A stretch of 16,365 nucleotides of DNA from an uncultured Solobacterium sp. (GCA_927911475.1 CAKMPP010000016.1:1-16365); one strand, 5' to 3'. Positions 7,089 through 15,182 are shown, counted from the stretch's first letter. The notes: generated from the sequence alone by a model not told the origin. Numbers and translations: made by a program.

Positions 7089-7954
7089 ACCGCCAGAAAT
7101 CCTTCGAAAATGAAAAACCAACACTCTATTTAGTACCTACTCCAATTGGAAATCTCAATGAGATGACTCCACGTGCAATTGATGTCTTAAATAGTGTCGA
7201 TGTAATCGCATGTGAAGATACCCGTAATAGTGGGCAGTTATTAAAGCATTTTGGTATTTCAAAACGATTGATTGCTTATCAGAACTTTAATGAAGCATCC
7301 AGTACAAAAGGCATTATCAACTTACTATCACAAGGAAATAACGTTGCCTTAATCTCTGATGCTGGATATCCATTAATTAATGATCCAGGACAAAGAGTTG
7401 TCAGTGAAGTGACAGCGCTTGGATATAACGTTGTGCCAATTTCAGGCTGTAGTGCTTTCTTAAATGCGCTCGTTGCGTCAGGATTAATTGCACAGCCATT
7501 TATCTTCATTGGTTTCTTACCACCTTCTACACATGATTGTGTTAAGAAACTACGTATGTACCAGTCATATCCAATGACACTTATTATGTATGAAGCACCA
7601 CATCGCATTGAGAAGATGCTACAAAGTTGCTTAGATGTATTAGGTGATCGTCATATCTGTATCGCTCGTGAATTAACAAAAGTACATGAAGAGTTTATCC
7701 GTGGTACAATTTCCGAGATACTACCGATTGCCTCAGAGTTAAAAGGTGAAATGGTTGTTGTGATTGAAGGCAATCAAGATGACTATGAAAAAGATATCGA
7801 TATGGGGCAGATTCTCAATATGGTAAATACTTCTATTGAAAGTGGAATGTCTACAAGTGCCGCAATCAAAGAAGTTGCCAAACAGACAGGTATCTCAAAA
7901 AATCAGATCTATGATTTAGTTCATGGAAAAACTGATCAGAAAGGTGTGTGTTAA
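7085..7954 (+). CDS. rsmI: 16S rRNA (cytidine-1402-2'-O)-methyltransferase
   Basis: RsmI methylates the ribose of C1402 in the ribosomal decoding site using S-adenosylmethionine. The 289-aa product has the tetrapyrrole-methylase-like fold signatures of the family: YLVPTPIGNLNEMTPRAI at the N-terminus, ACEDTRNSGQLLKHFGI, the loop ISDAGYPLINDPG and GCSAFLNALVASGL. The C-terminal 60 residues look like a helix-turn-helix extension (TSAAIKEVAKQTGISKNQIYDLV), common in RsmI. The ATG overlaps the ricT stop codon, so translation is coupled. The frame is intact. rsmI downstream of the tmk-holB-ricT block is the normal Firmicutes order. Confidence 0.96.
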   Translation: MNRQKSFENEKPTLYLVPTPIGNLNEMTPRAIDVLNSVDVIACEDTRNSGQLLKHFGISKRLIAYQNFNEASSTKGIINLLSQGNNVALISDAGYPLINDPGQRVVSEVTALGYNVVPISGCSAFLNALVASGLIAQPFIFIGFLPPSTHDCVKKLRMYQSYPMTLIMYEAPHRIEKMLQSCLDVLGDRHICIARELTKVHEEFIRGTISEILPIASELKGEMVVVIEGNQDDYEKDIDMGQILNMVNTSIESGMSTSAAIKEVAKQTGISKNQIYDLVHGKTDQKGVC

Positions 7955-7957
7955 CGA

Positions 7958-8808
7958 ATGTTAAATCAATACGGACAATTAACCTTAGAACAAACACTGT
8001 TCTATCTTGTGATTGCGATTTTCCCTGCAATCTTCTTCATGATTTATATCTATCGCAATGATGATAAAGAAAAAGAACCACCACTCTTATTACTAAAGTG
8101 TATTATTGGTGGTCTACTCTCTGTACCAATCGCAATCATATTAGAGATGATTTCCGAACAGGTTGTCTATTATCTTTTGGAAATGTAGTAACTGCTACAC
8201 AAGTCAATTACGGTATCCTAACCGCAATCTTTGTTGGACTCATCGAAGAAGGTGCAAAGTTCTTCTTCCTCTATCGATTCACATGGAAAGACAAAGCATT
8301 CAATTATCGCTTTGATGGTATTGTATACGCTGTATTTGTATCACTTGGATTTGCGGCATTAGAAAACGTCTTCTATGTATTTAATTATGGAACAGGTGTT
8401 GCTTTACAGCGTGCACTTCTCACAATTCCAGGACATATGAGTTTTGCGGTATACATGGGCTTATACTACGGTCATGCTAAAGTATCTGAAGCTGTCAATA
8501 ACTCAGACGCAAAGGCACTCAATCTAAAAGCATCATATGCATTTGCGGTATTACTGCATACAATCTTTGACGCAACTCTGATGGTAGAATCCGATATTGG
8601 ACTAATCTTCTTCTTTATCTTCGTTGCAATCCTAGATATCGTCGTATACCGTACGATTCGCTTAGAGTCCAAGAATGATATTCCTATCGTTCCACCAACA
8701 GAAGAGGATATCTACGCAGAAACCCAATTATCACGACCATCTCCAATCGTTGAAATTACACACGATGTAAGTGAACGTGAAAAAAATGTAAGGTTTGTTG
8801 TATTATAA
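7958..8808 (+). CDS. PrsW-type (M82) glutamic intramembrane protease (one frameshift as sequenced)
   Basis: A polytopic membrane protein of the PrsW/M82 family, which in Bacillus cleaves the anti-sigma factor RsiW. A T run at 8175-8178 is one base short and stops the frame after 76 codons; adding a T gives YYLFGNVVTATQVNYG and a continuous 283-aa protein. Family motifs, in repaired numbering: E97-E98-x-x-K101 (LIEEGAKF), E136-N137 (FAALENVFY), H160 in PGHMSF and H201-x-x-x-D205 (LHTIFDA). Multiple hydrophobic segments fit an integral membrane enzyme, with a charged cytosolic tail from about 235. It starts 4 bases after the rsmI stop. I leave the symbol blank because the substrate, and thus orthology to PrsW, is unproven; no sigma/anti-sigma pair lies in the window. 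Confidence 0.85.
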
Positions 8809-8838
8809 GGTTAACGTTATTAATAAGAGGAGTAATTT

Positions 8839-9556
8839 ATGTTAAGTGATCCAACAATTGTCAAATTGATTATCATGGGCTTAGTCGGTACAAAACGTTG
8901 TTCTACTTCTAGCCGTTATCTATTTGGCATTTAAGAAAAATACATATTATGTAGATGCGGAAGGAAATGATATTAGTACAACAAAAAAGCCACAGACTAA
9001 GAAAGTTGTGCAAGCTACACCAATCGCTCCAAAACCAGAACCAGTACAACAACCAAAGCAGAATGAAGAAGATAAGCTCGCTGCGACAACAGTTCTTACT
9101 GATTTAGAAAGACCTGTAATGCCAGTGTCTCCATCAATCGCTCCAGTAAAGGTAGATTCCTTGGATACACCAATTCGCGAAAAGAATAATGATGATTCCG
9201 CAACATTATTTGAAGAAATCTTCTCTACAACAAACTTAGATGAAGCTGATCCTAAGATTCTTGTTACAATCAAAGTAGCAGGACAAGCAAAGGATCATAC
9301 AATTAGTACATTACCATGCTTGATTGGTCGTGAAGCCGCAAGTTGTGACCTTGTCATTAATGAGCCAGCAATCAGCCGAAAACATGCACGCATATTGATT
9401 GAAAGTGATACATTCTATTTAGCAGATGTTTCTGAACATAATGGAACATACTTAAATGGAATTAAACTACCACCACTTGGTAAGGCTCGTATCCACGAGG
9501 GAGATCATATCAACCTAGGACGTGCAGAAATCGTCATCAATCAAATTATTGACTAA
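8839..9556 (+). CDS. Membrane-anchored FHA domain protein (one frameshift as sequenced)
   Basis: An N-terminal transmembrane segment followed by a long linker and a C-terminal FHA (phosphothreonine-binding) domain; about 238 aa after repair. As sequenced, the ATG at 8839 (AGAGGAG at 8826-8831) leads to an early stop, because the A run at 8892-8895 is one base too long; removing one A gives GTNVVLLLAVIYLAFKKNTYYVDAEGN. Starting at 8924 instead, as a naive call would, loses the membrane anchor. Residues about 45-135 are a Pro/Thr/Lys/Glu-rich linker. The FHA core is at about 140-232: IGRE, then ISRKHARI and HNGTYLNG, with the Arg, Ser, His and Asn of the phosphopeptide site present. It is the last gene of the tmk operon and follows the protease by 30 bases. 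Its binding partner is unknown; no Ser/Thr kinase is in the window. Confidence 0.85.
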
Positions 9557-9580
9557 AGATGCTTACGAGCATCTTTTTTT
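9555..9580 (+). terminator. Rho-independent terminator of the tmk operon
   Basis: AAAGATGCT (9555-9563) pairs with AGCATCTTT (9568-9576) across a TACG tetraloop and runs into a T tract. It starts within the stop codon of the FHA gene and closes the six-gene operon. Confidence 0.92.
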
Positions 9581-9629
9581 ATAATTCTATACAATAATGC
9601 TGTATGATTAACAGGTATGGAGGTTCCCT

Positions 9630-12527
9630 ATGAATTTAGAACTAAATAACAAGCTACATGGATTTGTCCTTGAACAAATCAAAGATATTGAAGACGCAAA
9701 AGGAACTTTATATATGTTCCGTCACGAACAAACAAACGCAGAACTCTGCTGGTTAAAACGCGATGACAACAACAAGACTTTTGCGATTACTTTTAAAACA
9801 ATCCCAGATAACGATACAGGTGTTTTCCACATTCTAGAACACAGTGTTTTAAATGGTTCAAAGAAATATCCTGTACGTGAACCATTTGTAGAACTATTAA
9901 AGAGTAGTTTACAAACATTCTTAAATGCATTTACTTATCCAGATAAGACAATGTATCCGGTAAGTAGCCGCAATGACAAAGACTACATGAATCTCATTTC
10001 TGTATATATGGATGCGGTATTCCAACCAGCCATCTACACAAACCCAAATATCTTCCTACAAGAAGGTTGGCATTATCAGATTCATGATGTAAATGAAGAG
10101 ATGGAATATAGTGGTGTTGTACTCAATGAAATGAAGGGTGCCTTCTCCTCTGTTGATGAAACAATCGTAGATGAACTCAATCGTATGTTATTCCCTGATA
10201 ACTGCTATAAGTATGTATCTGGTGGTGACCCACGTTATATTACAGATTTAACATACGAACAATTTATTGAAACACACCAAAAGTTCTACCATCCATCCAA
10301 CGCGCGTATTTGGGTAGATGGCAACTTAGATATTGATGAAGTACTTCGTTTTATCCATGAAGAATACTTTGTTAATTATCAAAAGGAAGAAATGGATTTC
10401 GCAATACCGATGCAAAAGGTTCTACCAGCTGTGCACAATCGTATATCCTACGAAGTCAGTGAAAATGAACCTACAGAAAATCGCTCTCATATCTCTTTTG
10501 CAAAGATTATTTCTACATACGATTCTTATGTACAGAATATCGCATGGTCTGCACTCTCTTCTACTCTTGTTGCCAACAATGAATCACCATTAAAAAAGGC
10601 TATCCTCGACAACAACCTTGGTGAAGATGTTGACTTAGATTTATATGATGGTATCCAACAACCATGGCTCGTTTTAACCATTCGTAACACAGACGCAGAG
10701 AAGTTTGATGCTATCCGTGAAACATTACGCTCTACAACAAGCAAGCTTGTAGAAAATGGCTTAGACCATGAAGAATTACACGCAACAATCAACCAGATGG
10801 AATTCCGTTACCGTGAAAGCCATGAGCCTGCGGGATTAATGTATGGACAACGTGCAATGGATAGTTGGTTATATGGTGGTGATCCAGCAGAACCATTATC
10901 TAATGGAAAGATTTTCGATATCTTACGTGAAAAGATTGAACAGGGATATTTTGAAGAACTCTTAGCATCCTTCTTATTAGATGAGGAGCATCTGAACTCT
11001 CTTACAGTTGTGCCATCCACAACAATGGGAGCCCAGCGTATCGCAGACGAAAAGAAACGTCTAGCAGATATCAAGGCTTCCAGCCAAGAGAACGTTCTAA
11101 AATATATTGAGCAAAACAAGGTATTAGACCTCTGGCAACAATCTACAGATACAAAGGAACAGCTAGCTACCCTACCTAAGATTCATCTTTCTGAGATTGA
11201 TGAAAAACCAGAAGATTTACCACTACAAATTGAAAAAGTGCAGTCTGTCAAGACACTGGTTCACCCTGCGCAAGAATCAGGTATTGTATACCTCTTCTTC
11301 TACTTCTCACTTGCAGGAATTACTATCAAGCATTTACCAGCAGTTGGTTTATTTACTGATTTACTTATGAACTTACCAACTACAAAGAAGACAGTTCGCC
11401 AGTTACAACGTGCTGTACGCAAGGACCTTGGGTCATTGAATATTGTTACAGATGTATACTCACCAGATAACCGTTCGGATGCATGCATTCCAGTCCTTGC
11501 GGTATCCTGTTCAGTACTTGAAAGAAATATAGATAAGGTTGTCCCACTCATTTTAGAAGTAATCAAAGATACTAAGTTTACAAAGGAAGAAATCTTACCT
11601 ATCCTCAAACAAGGTAACGAAGGCGCAAGACAATCCATCATCATGAATGGACATTCCTTCGCAATGCGTCGTGTATCTGCACACCATAGTGCCGAAGGTG
11701 TATTCCGTGAATACATCGGCGGATACGAAAATGCATTATTTAGTAAGCAGTTAGAAGATAACTACGATGAGATGATCGATGAAGTCATCAATGAATTTGA
11801 GATGTATCAGGAAGTATTATTCTCTAAGGATCGTCTGATTGCGAGTGTAACTGGTGATCATTTAGATGTTGTAGAAGAATTCATCGCTGGTATCAATCGC
11901 GTTGAAGCACAGGGTAACGTTGTACACTACCCACTCTTACAAGAGCCAAAAGAAGCACTTCAAATCCCTGCAGGTATCTCCTACTCTGCCGCAGGCACTA
12001 ACATCAAGTCCTTCGATTTTGAATATGATCCACGCTTGCAGGTAATCGCTCATCTATTGACCTACGATTATCTATGGACTGAAGTACGTGTGAAAGGTAA
12101 TGCATATGGTACAGGCTTTAGTGCAAATCCAAATGGAAATATCGCCGCATACTCCTATCGTGACCCAAGTCCTCTTCATTCTATCGAAGTCTACCAAGAC
12201 ATTTACAAACGTATCAAGCAACTCGCTGAAGATGAGCAAACCGACTTAGCTGGATATATCATTGGAACAATTGCGGCAGCAGAGCCACTCTTAGCACCAG
12301 CTGCGAAAGTTCGACTAGCAGATATTCGCTACTTCCGTAATACTTCATACGAAAACTTATGTACTGCACGTAAGAAAATTCTATCTATGACAAGAGAAGA
12401 TCTTGCAAGATACGTAGAACTCTTTGAAAAGGCATTACAAAATCCAACATCCTGCATTGTCGCAAATACAGAAACAATCGAACAATGTAAGGAAGAAGGA
12501 TATACTATCCTTGATCCAATCTCTTAA
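9630..12527 (+). CDS. M16C family zinc metallopeptidase (presequence protease/insulinase-like)
   Basis: A large cytosolic metallopeptidase (965 aa) of the M16C type, like presequence protease PreP, which degrades short unfolded peptides inside a closed chamber. The inverted zinc motif HxxEH is at 67-71 (FHILEHSVLNG) with the third ligand probably E167 in VVLNEMKGAFSS. The second half carries the catalytically silent M16 domains; the full length matches the family. There is no signal peptide. GGAGG lies about 7 bases before the ATG. The gene stands alone between two terminators. The frame is intact over 2.9 kb, in contrast to its frameshifted neighbours. I infer a peptide-recycling role; the substrate cannot be read from sequence. 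Confidence 0.93.
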   Translation: MNLELNNKLHGFVLEQIKDIEDAKGTLYMFRHEQTNAELCWLKRDDNNKTFAITFKTIPDNDTGVFHILEHSVLNGSKKYPVREPFVELLKSSLQTFLNAFTYPDKTMYPVSSRNDKDYMNLISVYMDAVFQPAIYTNPNIFLQEGWHYQIHDVNEEMEYSGVVLNEMKGAFSSVDETIVDELNRMLFPDNCYKYVSGGDPRYITDLTYEQFIETHQKFYHPSNARIWVDGNLDIDEVLRFIHEEYFVNYQKEEMDFAIPMQKVLPAVHNRISYEVSENEPTENRSHISFAKIISTYDSYVQNIAWSALSSTLVANNESPLKKAILDNNLGEDVDLDLYDGIQQPWLVLTIRNTDAEKFDAIRETLRSTTSKLVENGLDHEELHATINQMEFRYRESHEPAGLMYGQRAMDSWLYGGDPAEPLSNGKIFDILREKIEQGYFEELLASFLLDEEHLNSLTVVPSTTMGAQRIADEKKRLADIKASSQENVLKYIEQNKVLDLWQQSTDTKEQLATLPKIHLSEIDEKPEDLPLQIEKVQSVKTLVHPAQESGIVYLFFYFSLAGITIKHLPAVGLFTDLLMNLPTTKKTVRQLQRAVRKDLGSLNIVTDVYSPDNRSDACIPVLAVSCSVLERNIDKVVPLILEVIKDTKFTKEEILPILKQGNEGARQSIIMNGHSFAMRRVSAHHSAEGVFREYIGGYENALFSKQLEDNYDEMIDEVINEFEMYQEVLFSKDRLIASVTGDHLDVVEEFIAGINRVEAQGNVVHYPLLQEPKEALQIPAGISYSAAGTNIKSFDFEYDPRLQVIAHLLTYDYLWTEVRVKGNAYGTGFSANPNGNIAAYSYRDPSPLHSIEVYQDIYKRIKQLAEDEQTDLAGYIIGTIAAAEPLLAPAAKVRLADIRYFRNTSYENLCTARKKILSMTREDLARYVELFEKALQNPTSCIVANTETIEQCKEEGYTILDPIS

Positions 12528-12549
12528 AACGGCAGAAATGCCGTTTTTT
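12526..12549 (+). terminator. Rho-independent terminator after the M16C peptidase
   Basis: CGGCA (12530-12534), GAAA loop and TGCCG (12539-12543), extended by A/T pairs and followed by six T. It overlaps the stop codon of the peptidase gene. Confidence 0.92.
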
Positions 12550-12569
12550 ATTGTTAAAATGTGTCTAAC

Positions 12570-12586
12570 TTTCATTAAAAATGAAA
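12570..12586. repeat. Perfect inverted repeat upstream of perR
   Basis: TTTCATT and AATGAAA separated by AAA. It is flanked by CTAAC (12565-12569), GTTAG (12596-12600) and another CTAAC (12607-12611), giving nested dyad symmetry. It lies between the peptidase terminator and the perR promoter, and has no T run downstream that would make it a terminator. Function unknown; it could be an upstream operator. Confidence 0.35.
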
Positions 12587-12647
12587 TATTTTCAGGTTAG
12601 TTAGTTCTAACATGCGAAAAAATCACAAACTTCTTTGAGCAAAAGTA

Positions 12648-12675
12648 TTGAATTCAAAATAAAAAATTCTATAAT
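12648..12675 (+). promoter_or_regulatory. Promoter of perR-rubrerythrin
   Basis: TTGAAT (12648-12653) and TATAAT (12670-12675) with a 16-base spacer. This is the strongest -35/-10 pair in the window, placing transcription start near 12682, about 20 bases before the perR start codon. Confidence 0.7.
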
Positions 12676-12683
12676 GATAATAG
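12669..12683. promoter_or_regulatory. PerR-box-like operator over the -10
   Basis: CTATAAT-G-ATAATAG is a 7-1-7 inverted repeat that matches the Bacillus PerR box (TTATAAT-n-ATTATAA) at 11 of 14 arm positions. It covers the -10 hexamer and the expected start site of the gene that encodes PerR, so it fits autorepression relieved by peroxide. The AT-rich background lowers certainty. Confidence 0.55.
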
Positions 12684-12702
12684 TTCTCAATAAGTGGTGA
12701 TT

Positions 12703-13122
12703 ATGAAAAGAAGACAGACTTATCAAAAACAAGAAATATTAAATATTATCCAAGGAATTGGAACGCATATGACTGCGGAAGAGGTTAAGTCTGCTTTGGA
12801 TCAAAAGGAGACCGGCATTGGTTTAGCAACTGTATATCGTAATCTCAATCTTCTCGTCCAAGAAGGTGTGATTCGTAAGTATACAGGTGAAGGCTACAAC
12901 TTCTATGATGGTAACCCTGCTCCACACGATCACTTACGTTGCACAAAGTGCGGTAAGATGATCGACCTTGGTGAAATGCCTTATGACTCTTGCCCAGATG
13001 AAAAGGTAGAAAAATTCACCGGTGGAAAAGTATTTAGTCATGTCACTATTTTTGAGGGAATTTGCAAAGATTGTCTAAATGAGGAGGACACAAGCAATGG
13101 AATTAAAGGGTTCAAAAACTGA
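12703..13122 (+). CDS. perR: Peroxide-responsive Fur-family repressor PerR
   Basis: A Fur-family repressor (139 aa). The winged-helix DNA-binding half contains GLATVYRNLNLL; the metal-binding half has the structural zinc cysteines C80/C83 and C121/C124. Counting from these, all five regulatory metal residues of Bacillus PerR have counterparts: H22, D69, H75, H77 and D88. D69 in particular supports PerR over Fur or Zur. The ATG at 12703 is preceded by GGTGAT, complementary to the 16S tail; the GTG codons upstream are rejected. It is co-transcribed with rubrerythrin and overlaps it by 26 bases. That overlap is odd: one extra A in the run at 13077-13079 would end the protein at CKDCLK with no overlap, so the last 12 or so residues may be an artefact. 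Confidence 0.88.
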   Translation: MKRRQTYQKQEILNIIQGIGTHMTAEEVKSALDQKETGIGLATVYRNLNLLVQEGVIRKYTGEGYNFYDGNPAPHDHLRCTKCGKMIDLGEMPYDSCPDEKVEKFTGGKVFSHVTIFEGICKDCLNEEDTSNGIKGFKN

Positions 13123-13635
13123 AAAGAATTTAAATGATGCATTCGCTGGCGAGTCAATGGCTCGCAACAAGTACACTTTCTTCGCTGAGAAGGCTCGTGA
13201 AGAAGGTTACGAACAAATCGCAAACATCTTCTTAGAAACAGCACGTAACGAACAGGAACACGCTAAGCAGTGGTTCATCGCATTATGCGGTGGCGCTATC
13301 CCAACAACTCATGAATGCTTACAGATGGGTGTTGATGGTGAAACTACGAGTGGACAGACATGTACAAGAGAATGGCTGCAGAAGCTCGTGAAGAAGGATT
13401 CACACGTATCGCAGCACAGATGGACATGGTAGCTAAGGTTGAAAAGGAACACGAAGAAAGATACGAGAAGTTAAAGGCTAATGTCTTAAACTCACAAGTA
13501 TTCGAAAAGGACGAGCCTGTAGTATGGCAGTGCGAAATCTGTGGTTACACAATTGAGTCCAAGAAGGCTCCTAAGATTTGCCCACTATGCAGCTACAAGG
13601 AAAGCTTCTTCGAAGTTAAGAAGGAAAATTACTAA
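13097..13635 (+). CDS. rbr: Rubrerythrin (one frameshift as sequenced)
   Basis: A non-haem di-iron peroxidase that reduces hydrogen peroxide to water in anaerobes. The A run at 13341-13343 is one base short; restoring it joins the halves as GENYEWTDMYKRMAAEAREEGF and gives 179 aa. In repaired numbering the ferritin-like domain has E19, E52/H55 (NEQEH) and E116/H119 (VEKEHEERY) as iron ligands, and the C-terminal rubredoxin-like domain has C146-x-x-C149 and C162-x-x-C165. The ATG at 13097 follows GAGGAGGA (13081-13088) by 8 bases; the longer frame from 13079 contains that ribosome site and is rejected. Being second in the perR operon, it should be induced by peroxide. The break removes the second half of the iron site and the rubredoxin domain, so as sequenced it would be inactive. 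Confidence 0.92.
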
Positions 13636-13683
13636 AATAAAATGGAAGCCAATCTACTATAATGTAAGGCTTCCTTTTATTTT
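13634..13683. terminator. Bidirectional terminator between convergent genes
   Basis: GGAAGCC (13644-13650) pairs with GGCTTCC (13668-13674), flanked by AAAATAAAA (13634-13642) and TTTTATTTT (13675-13683), which extend the stem and give a T-rich tract on either strand. It serves rubrerythrin on the plus strand and the membrane protein on the minus strand; the last six codons of the latter, including its stop, lie inside the hairpin. Confidence 0.85.
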
Positions 13684-14584
13684 GTTACGTAGTCTTTCTG
13701 GTAGTAATGAAGAGTATTCATCTATCTCATGCATTTTCATCCATGTAATTGTCTTTTTCAGTTTTTCTAAGAATATACTATTTTCAGTAGTTTGACACAA
13801 TTCTTCCAATTTATCTATAGCATCTTCTTTAAAATATATTGCTTTTAATATTATCTCTCCATAAAGATATAGCGAAGCATCGACATCCCACTTATCAAAT
13901 TCAATCTCTCTTTGAAGAGTATGATGGTTATAATCCCATATCATTTTCTTTATGAGCAGATCTGCCTTTTTATAATCTTTATTATCGTCTTGATAAATAT
14001 ATTGTGTTAATGCTTGATGAATCGCGGGAGCATGTACATCTTGTAAGAGCGCCTGTTCGATATATAGACTATAAAATAAATAATTAGCATTTTTACATAT
14101 AGTATTGTTTTTTATTGCCAGAACAAACAGTAATGCACTGATACATATCAGATATAAATCATGATGCGTCAAAAAATATCCTACTAGTAACAATACGCAA
14201 ACAAACGTAAGTATCAGTAAAACCGTTCTCTCAAATTGGCGCAGCTTATTTTGATAAGTTTTCAACGTGTCACTTTCTTCAATGATAGGTCCGTTAAAGT
14301 CACTTGCTAATCCATCAATAGATTTATCAATCATCATCTTGTTATGTGCGAATCGAAAACAGAGGAAAATATAATTTGAGTTTTTAAAGATTAATTTTAC
14401 TGTTATCGCAGAAATAAATCTTATAAATATCCAACCAATCATGATAAATGCAATCAATTGAATATAATCAATCAGATATTCCCTATATATTCTTAGCGGC
14501 CTAGCAATATTCTCCAAATTCAATACTAATAGGAAAGTTAATATTGCTAAAACATCTAAAATATAATACCTTTTTTCTCCTCAT
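13657..14584 (-). CDS. Uncharacterised membrane protein (one frameshift as sequenced)
   Basis: I do not recognise this protein. The uninterrupted frame begins at a TTG at 14523 (288 aa), but an ATG at 14584, preceded by AAGGGA (14591-14596) at 6 bases, is a much better start. It is joined to the frame if the A run (minus strand, 14571-14576) is shortened by one, giving MRRKRYYILDVLAILTFLLV in front of the frame and 308 aa in total. Hydrophobic segments then lie near residues 6-22, 39-58, 118-136 and 140-156. The C-terminal half is soluble, charged and helical, with DxW and many acidic and aromatic residues. There are no catalytic motifs I can name. It follows the small membrane protein by 29 bases in a minus-strand pair and is more AT-rich than its neighbours, which could indicate recent acquisition. 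Confidence 0.7.
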
Positions 14585-14613
14585 TATATTTCCCTTAGTT
14601 TAATATTAGAAAA

Positions 14614-14910
14614 TCACTTATGCTCATACATCAAAATCATTAACAGAATGATTGCTATAAAACATCCTAAAACAAATAATATCTTTCCTTTTCTGGAGTG
14701 GAATATCTTATTTTTATTTGGATTATTCTTGATAGAAAGCATATATGTAACAATTGATACAGCCAATAATCCAAAAGATCCAAGAAAACCAAGAATATCA
14801 AATCTTTCGTATTTACTAAAAAATGTTCCAACAGCGTAGGAAATCATTAAACATATAAATGAAATAATTTCATATTTAGTATGTTTCTTTATCTTAAAGT
14901 TTCCTAGCAT
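14614..14910 (-). CDS. Uncharacterised small membrane protein, three predicted TM segments
   Basis: Not recognised. A 98-residue protein beginning MLGNFKIKKHTKYEI, with a basic N-terminus and three hydrophobic segments: about 15-32, 38-60 and 75-94. The ATG at 14910 is preceded by a run of six G (14917-14922 on the plus strand as C) at 6 bases, a strong but unusual all-G ribosome site; the upstream ATG at 14928 would put that site inside the gene. It is the first gene of a two-gene minus-strand unit with the larger membrane protein. The pair has no visible enzyme signature. Confidence 0.72.
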   Translation of the reverse strand: MLGNFKIKKHTKYEIISFICLMISYAVGTFFSKYERFDILGFLGSFGLLAVSIVTYMLSIKNNPNKNKIFHSRKGKILFVLGCFIAIILLMILMYEHK

Positions 14911-15027
14911 AAATATCCCCCCATTCACGTAATTATTTGGTGATGCTAATTCTATACTTCTCTATCAATTGGATTGTCTTCAAAATACTTGCTTATTTTT
15001 TTATCACATTAATACACATTCACTATT

Positions 15028-15056
15028 TTGTCAAAATTATTCATTTGCACTATCTT
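15028..15056 (+). promoter_or_regulatory. Candidate yitT-family promoter, with an overlapping minus-strand -35
   Basis: TTGTCA (15028-15033), 17 bases, TATCTT (15051-15056) is a plausible plus-strand promoter for the YitT-family gene, with a leader of about 120 nt. The same bases read on the minus strand give a perfect TTGACA (15029-15034) facing the small membrane-protein operon, though its -10 is poor (TAATGT at 17 bases). The core TTTTGTCAAAA is nearly palindromic. The rest of the 254-bp gap (14929-15182) is AT-rich and holds only the hairpin at 15119-15146. Confidence 0.4.
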
Positions 15057-15118
15057 TACTAAATCAAAATACTATATCCTAAATATCTCTAGCATGAATA
15101 TAACAGAAGATATTTCAT

Positions 15119-15146
15119 AAAAGCGGTATGAAAATACCATCTTTTT
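15119..15146 (+). terminator. Terminator-like hairpin in the leader of the yitT-family gene
   Basis: GGTAT (15125-15129), GAAA loop, ATACC (15134-15138), with AAAAG and CTTTT continuing the stem past a small internal mismatch, followed by more T. There is no plus-strand gene upstream for it to terminate, so it is either an attenuator in the leader of the next gene or a remnant of a lost gene. Confidence 0.45.
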
Positions 15147-15182
15147 CTTTATGATTATGTTAGTGAAAAAGAGGAACATCAT

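Noticed and set aside
8924..9556. FHA protein starting at 8924 without a membrane anchor
   Set aside because: There is no ribosome site there, and an ATG with AGAGGAG at 8839 joins the frame after a one-base repair.
11300..11716. 138-aa minus-strand open frame inside the peptidase gene
   Set aside because: It is a shadow of the M16C gene with no ribosome site or family resemblance.
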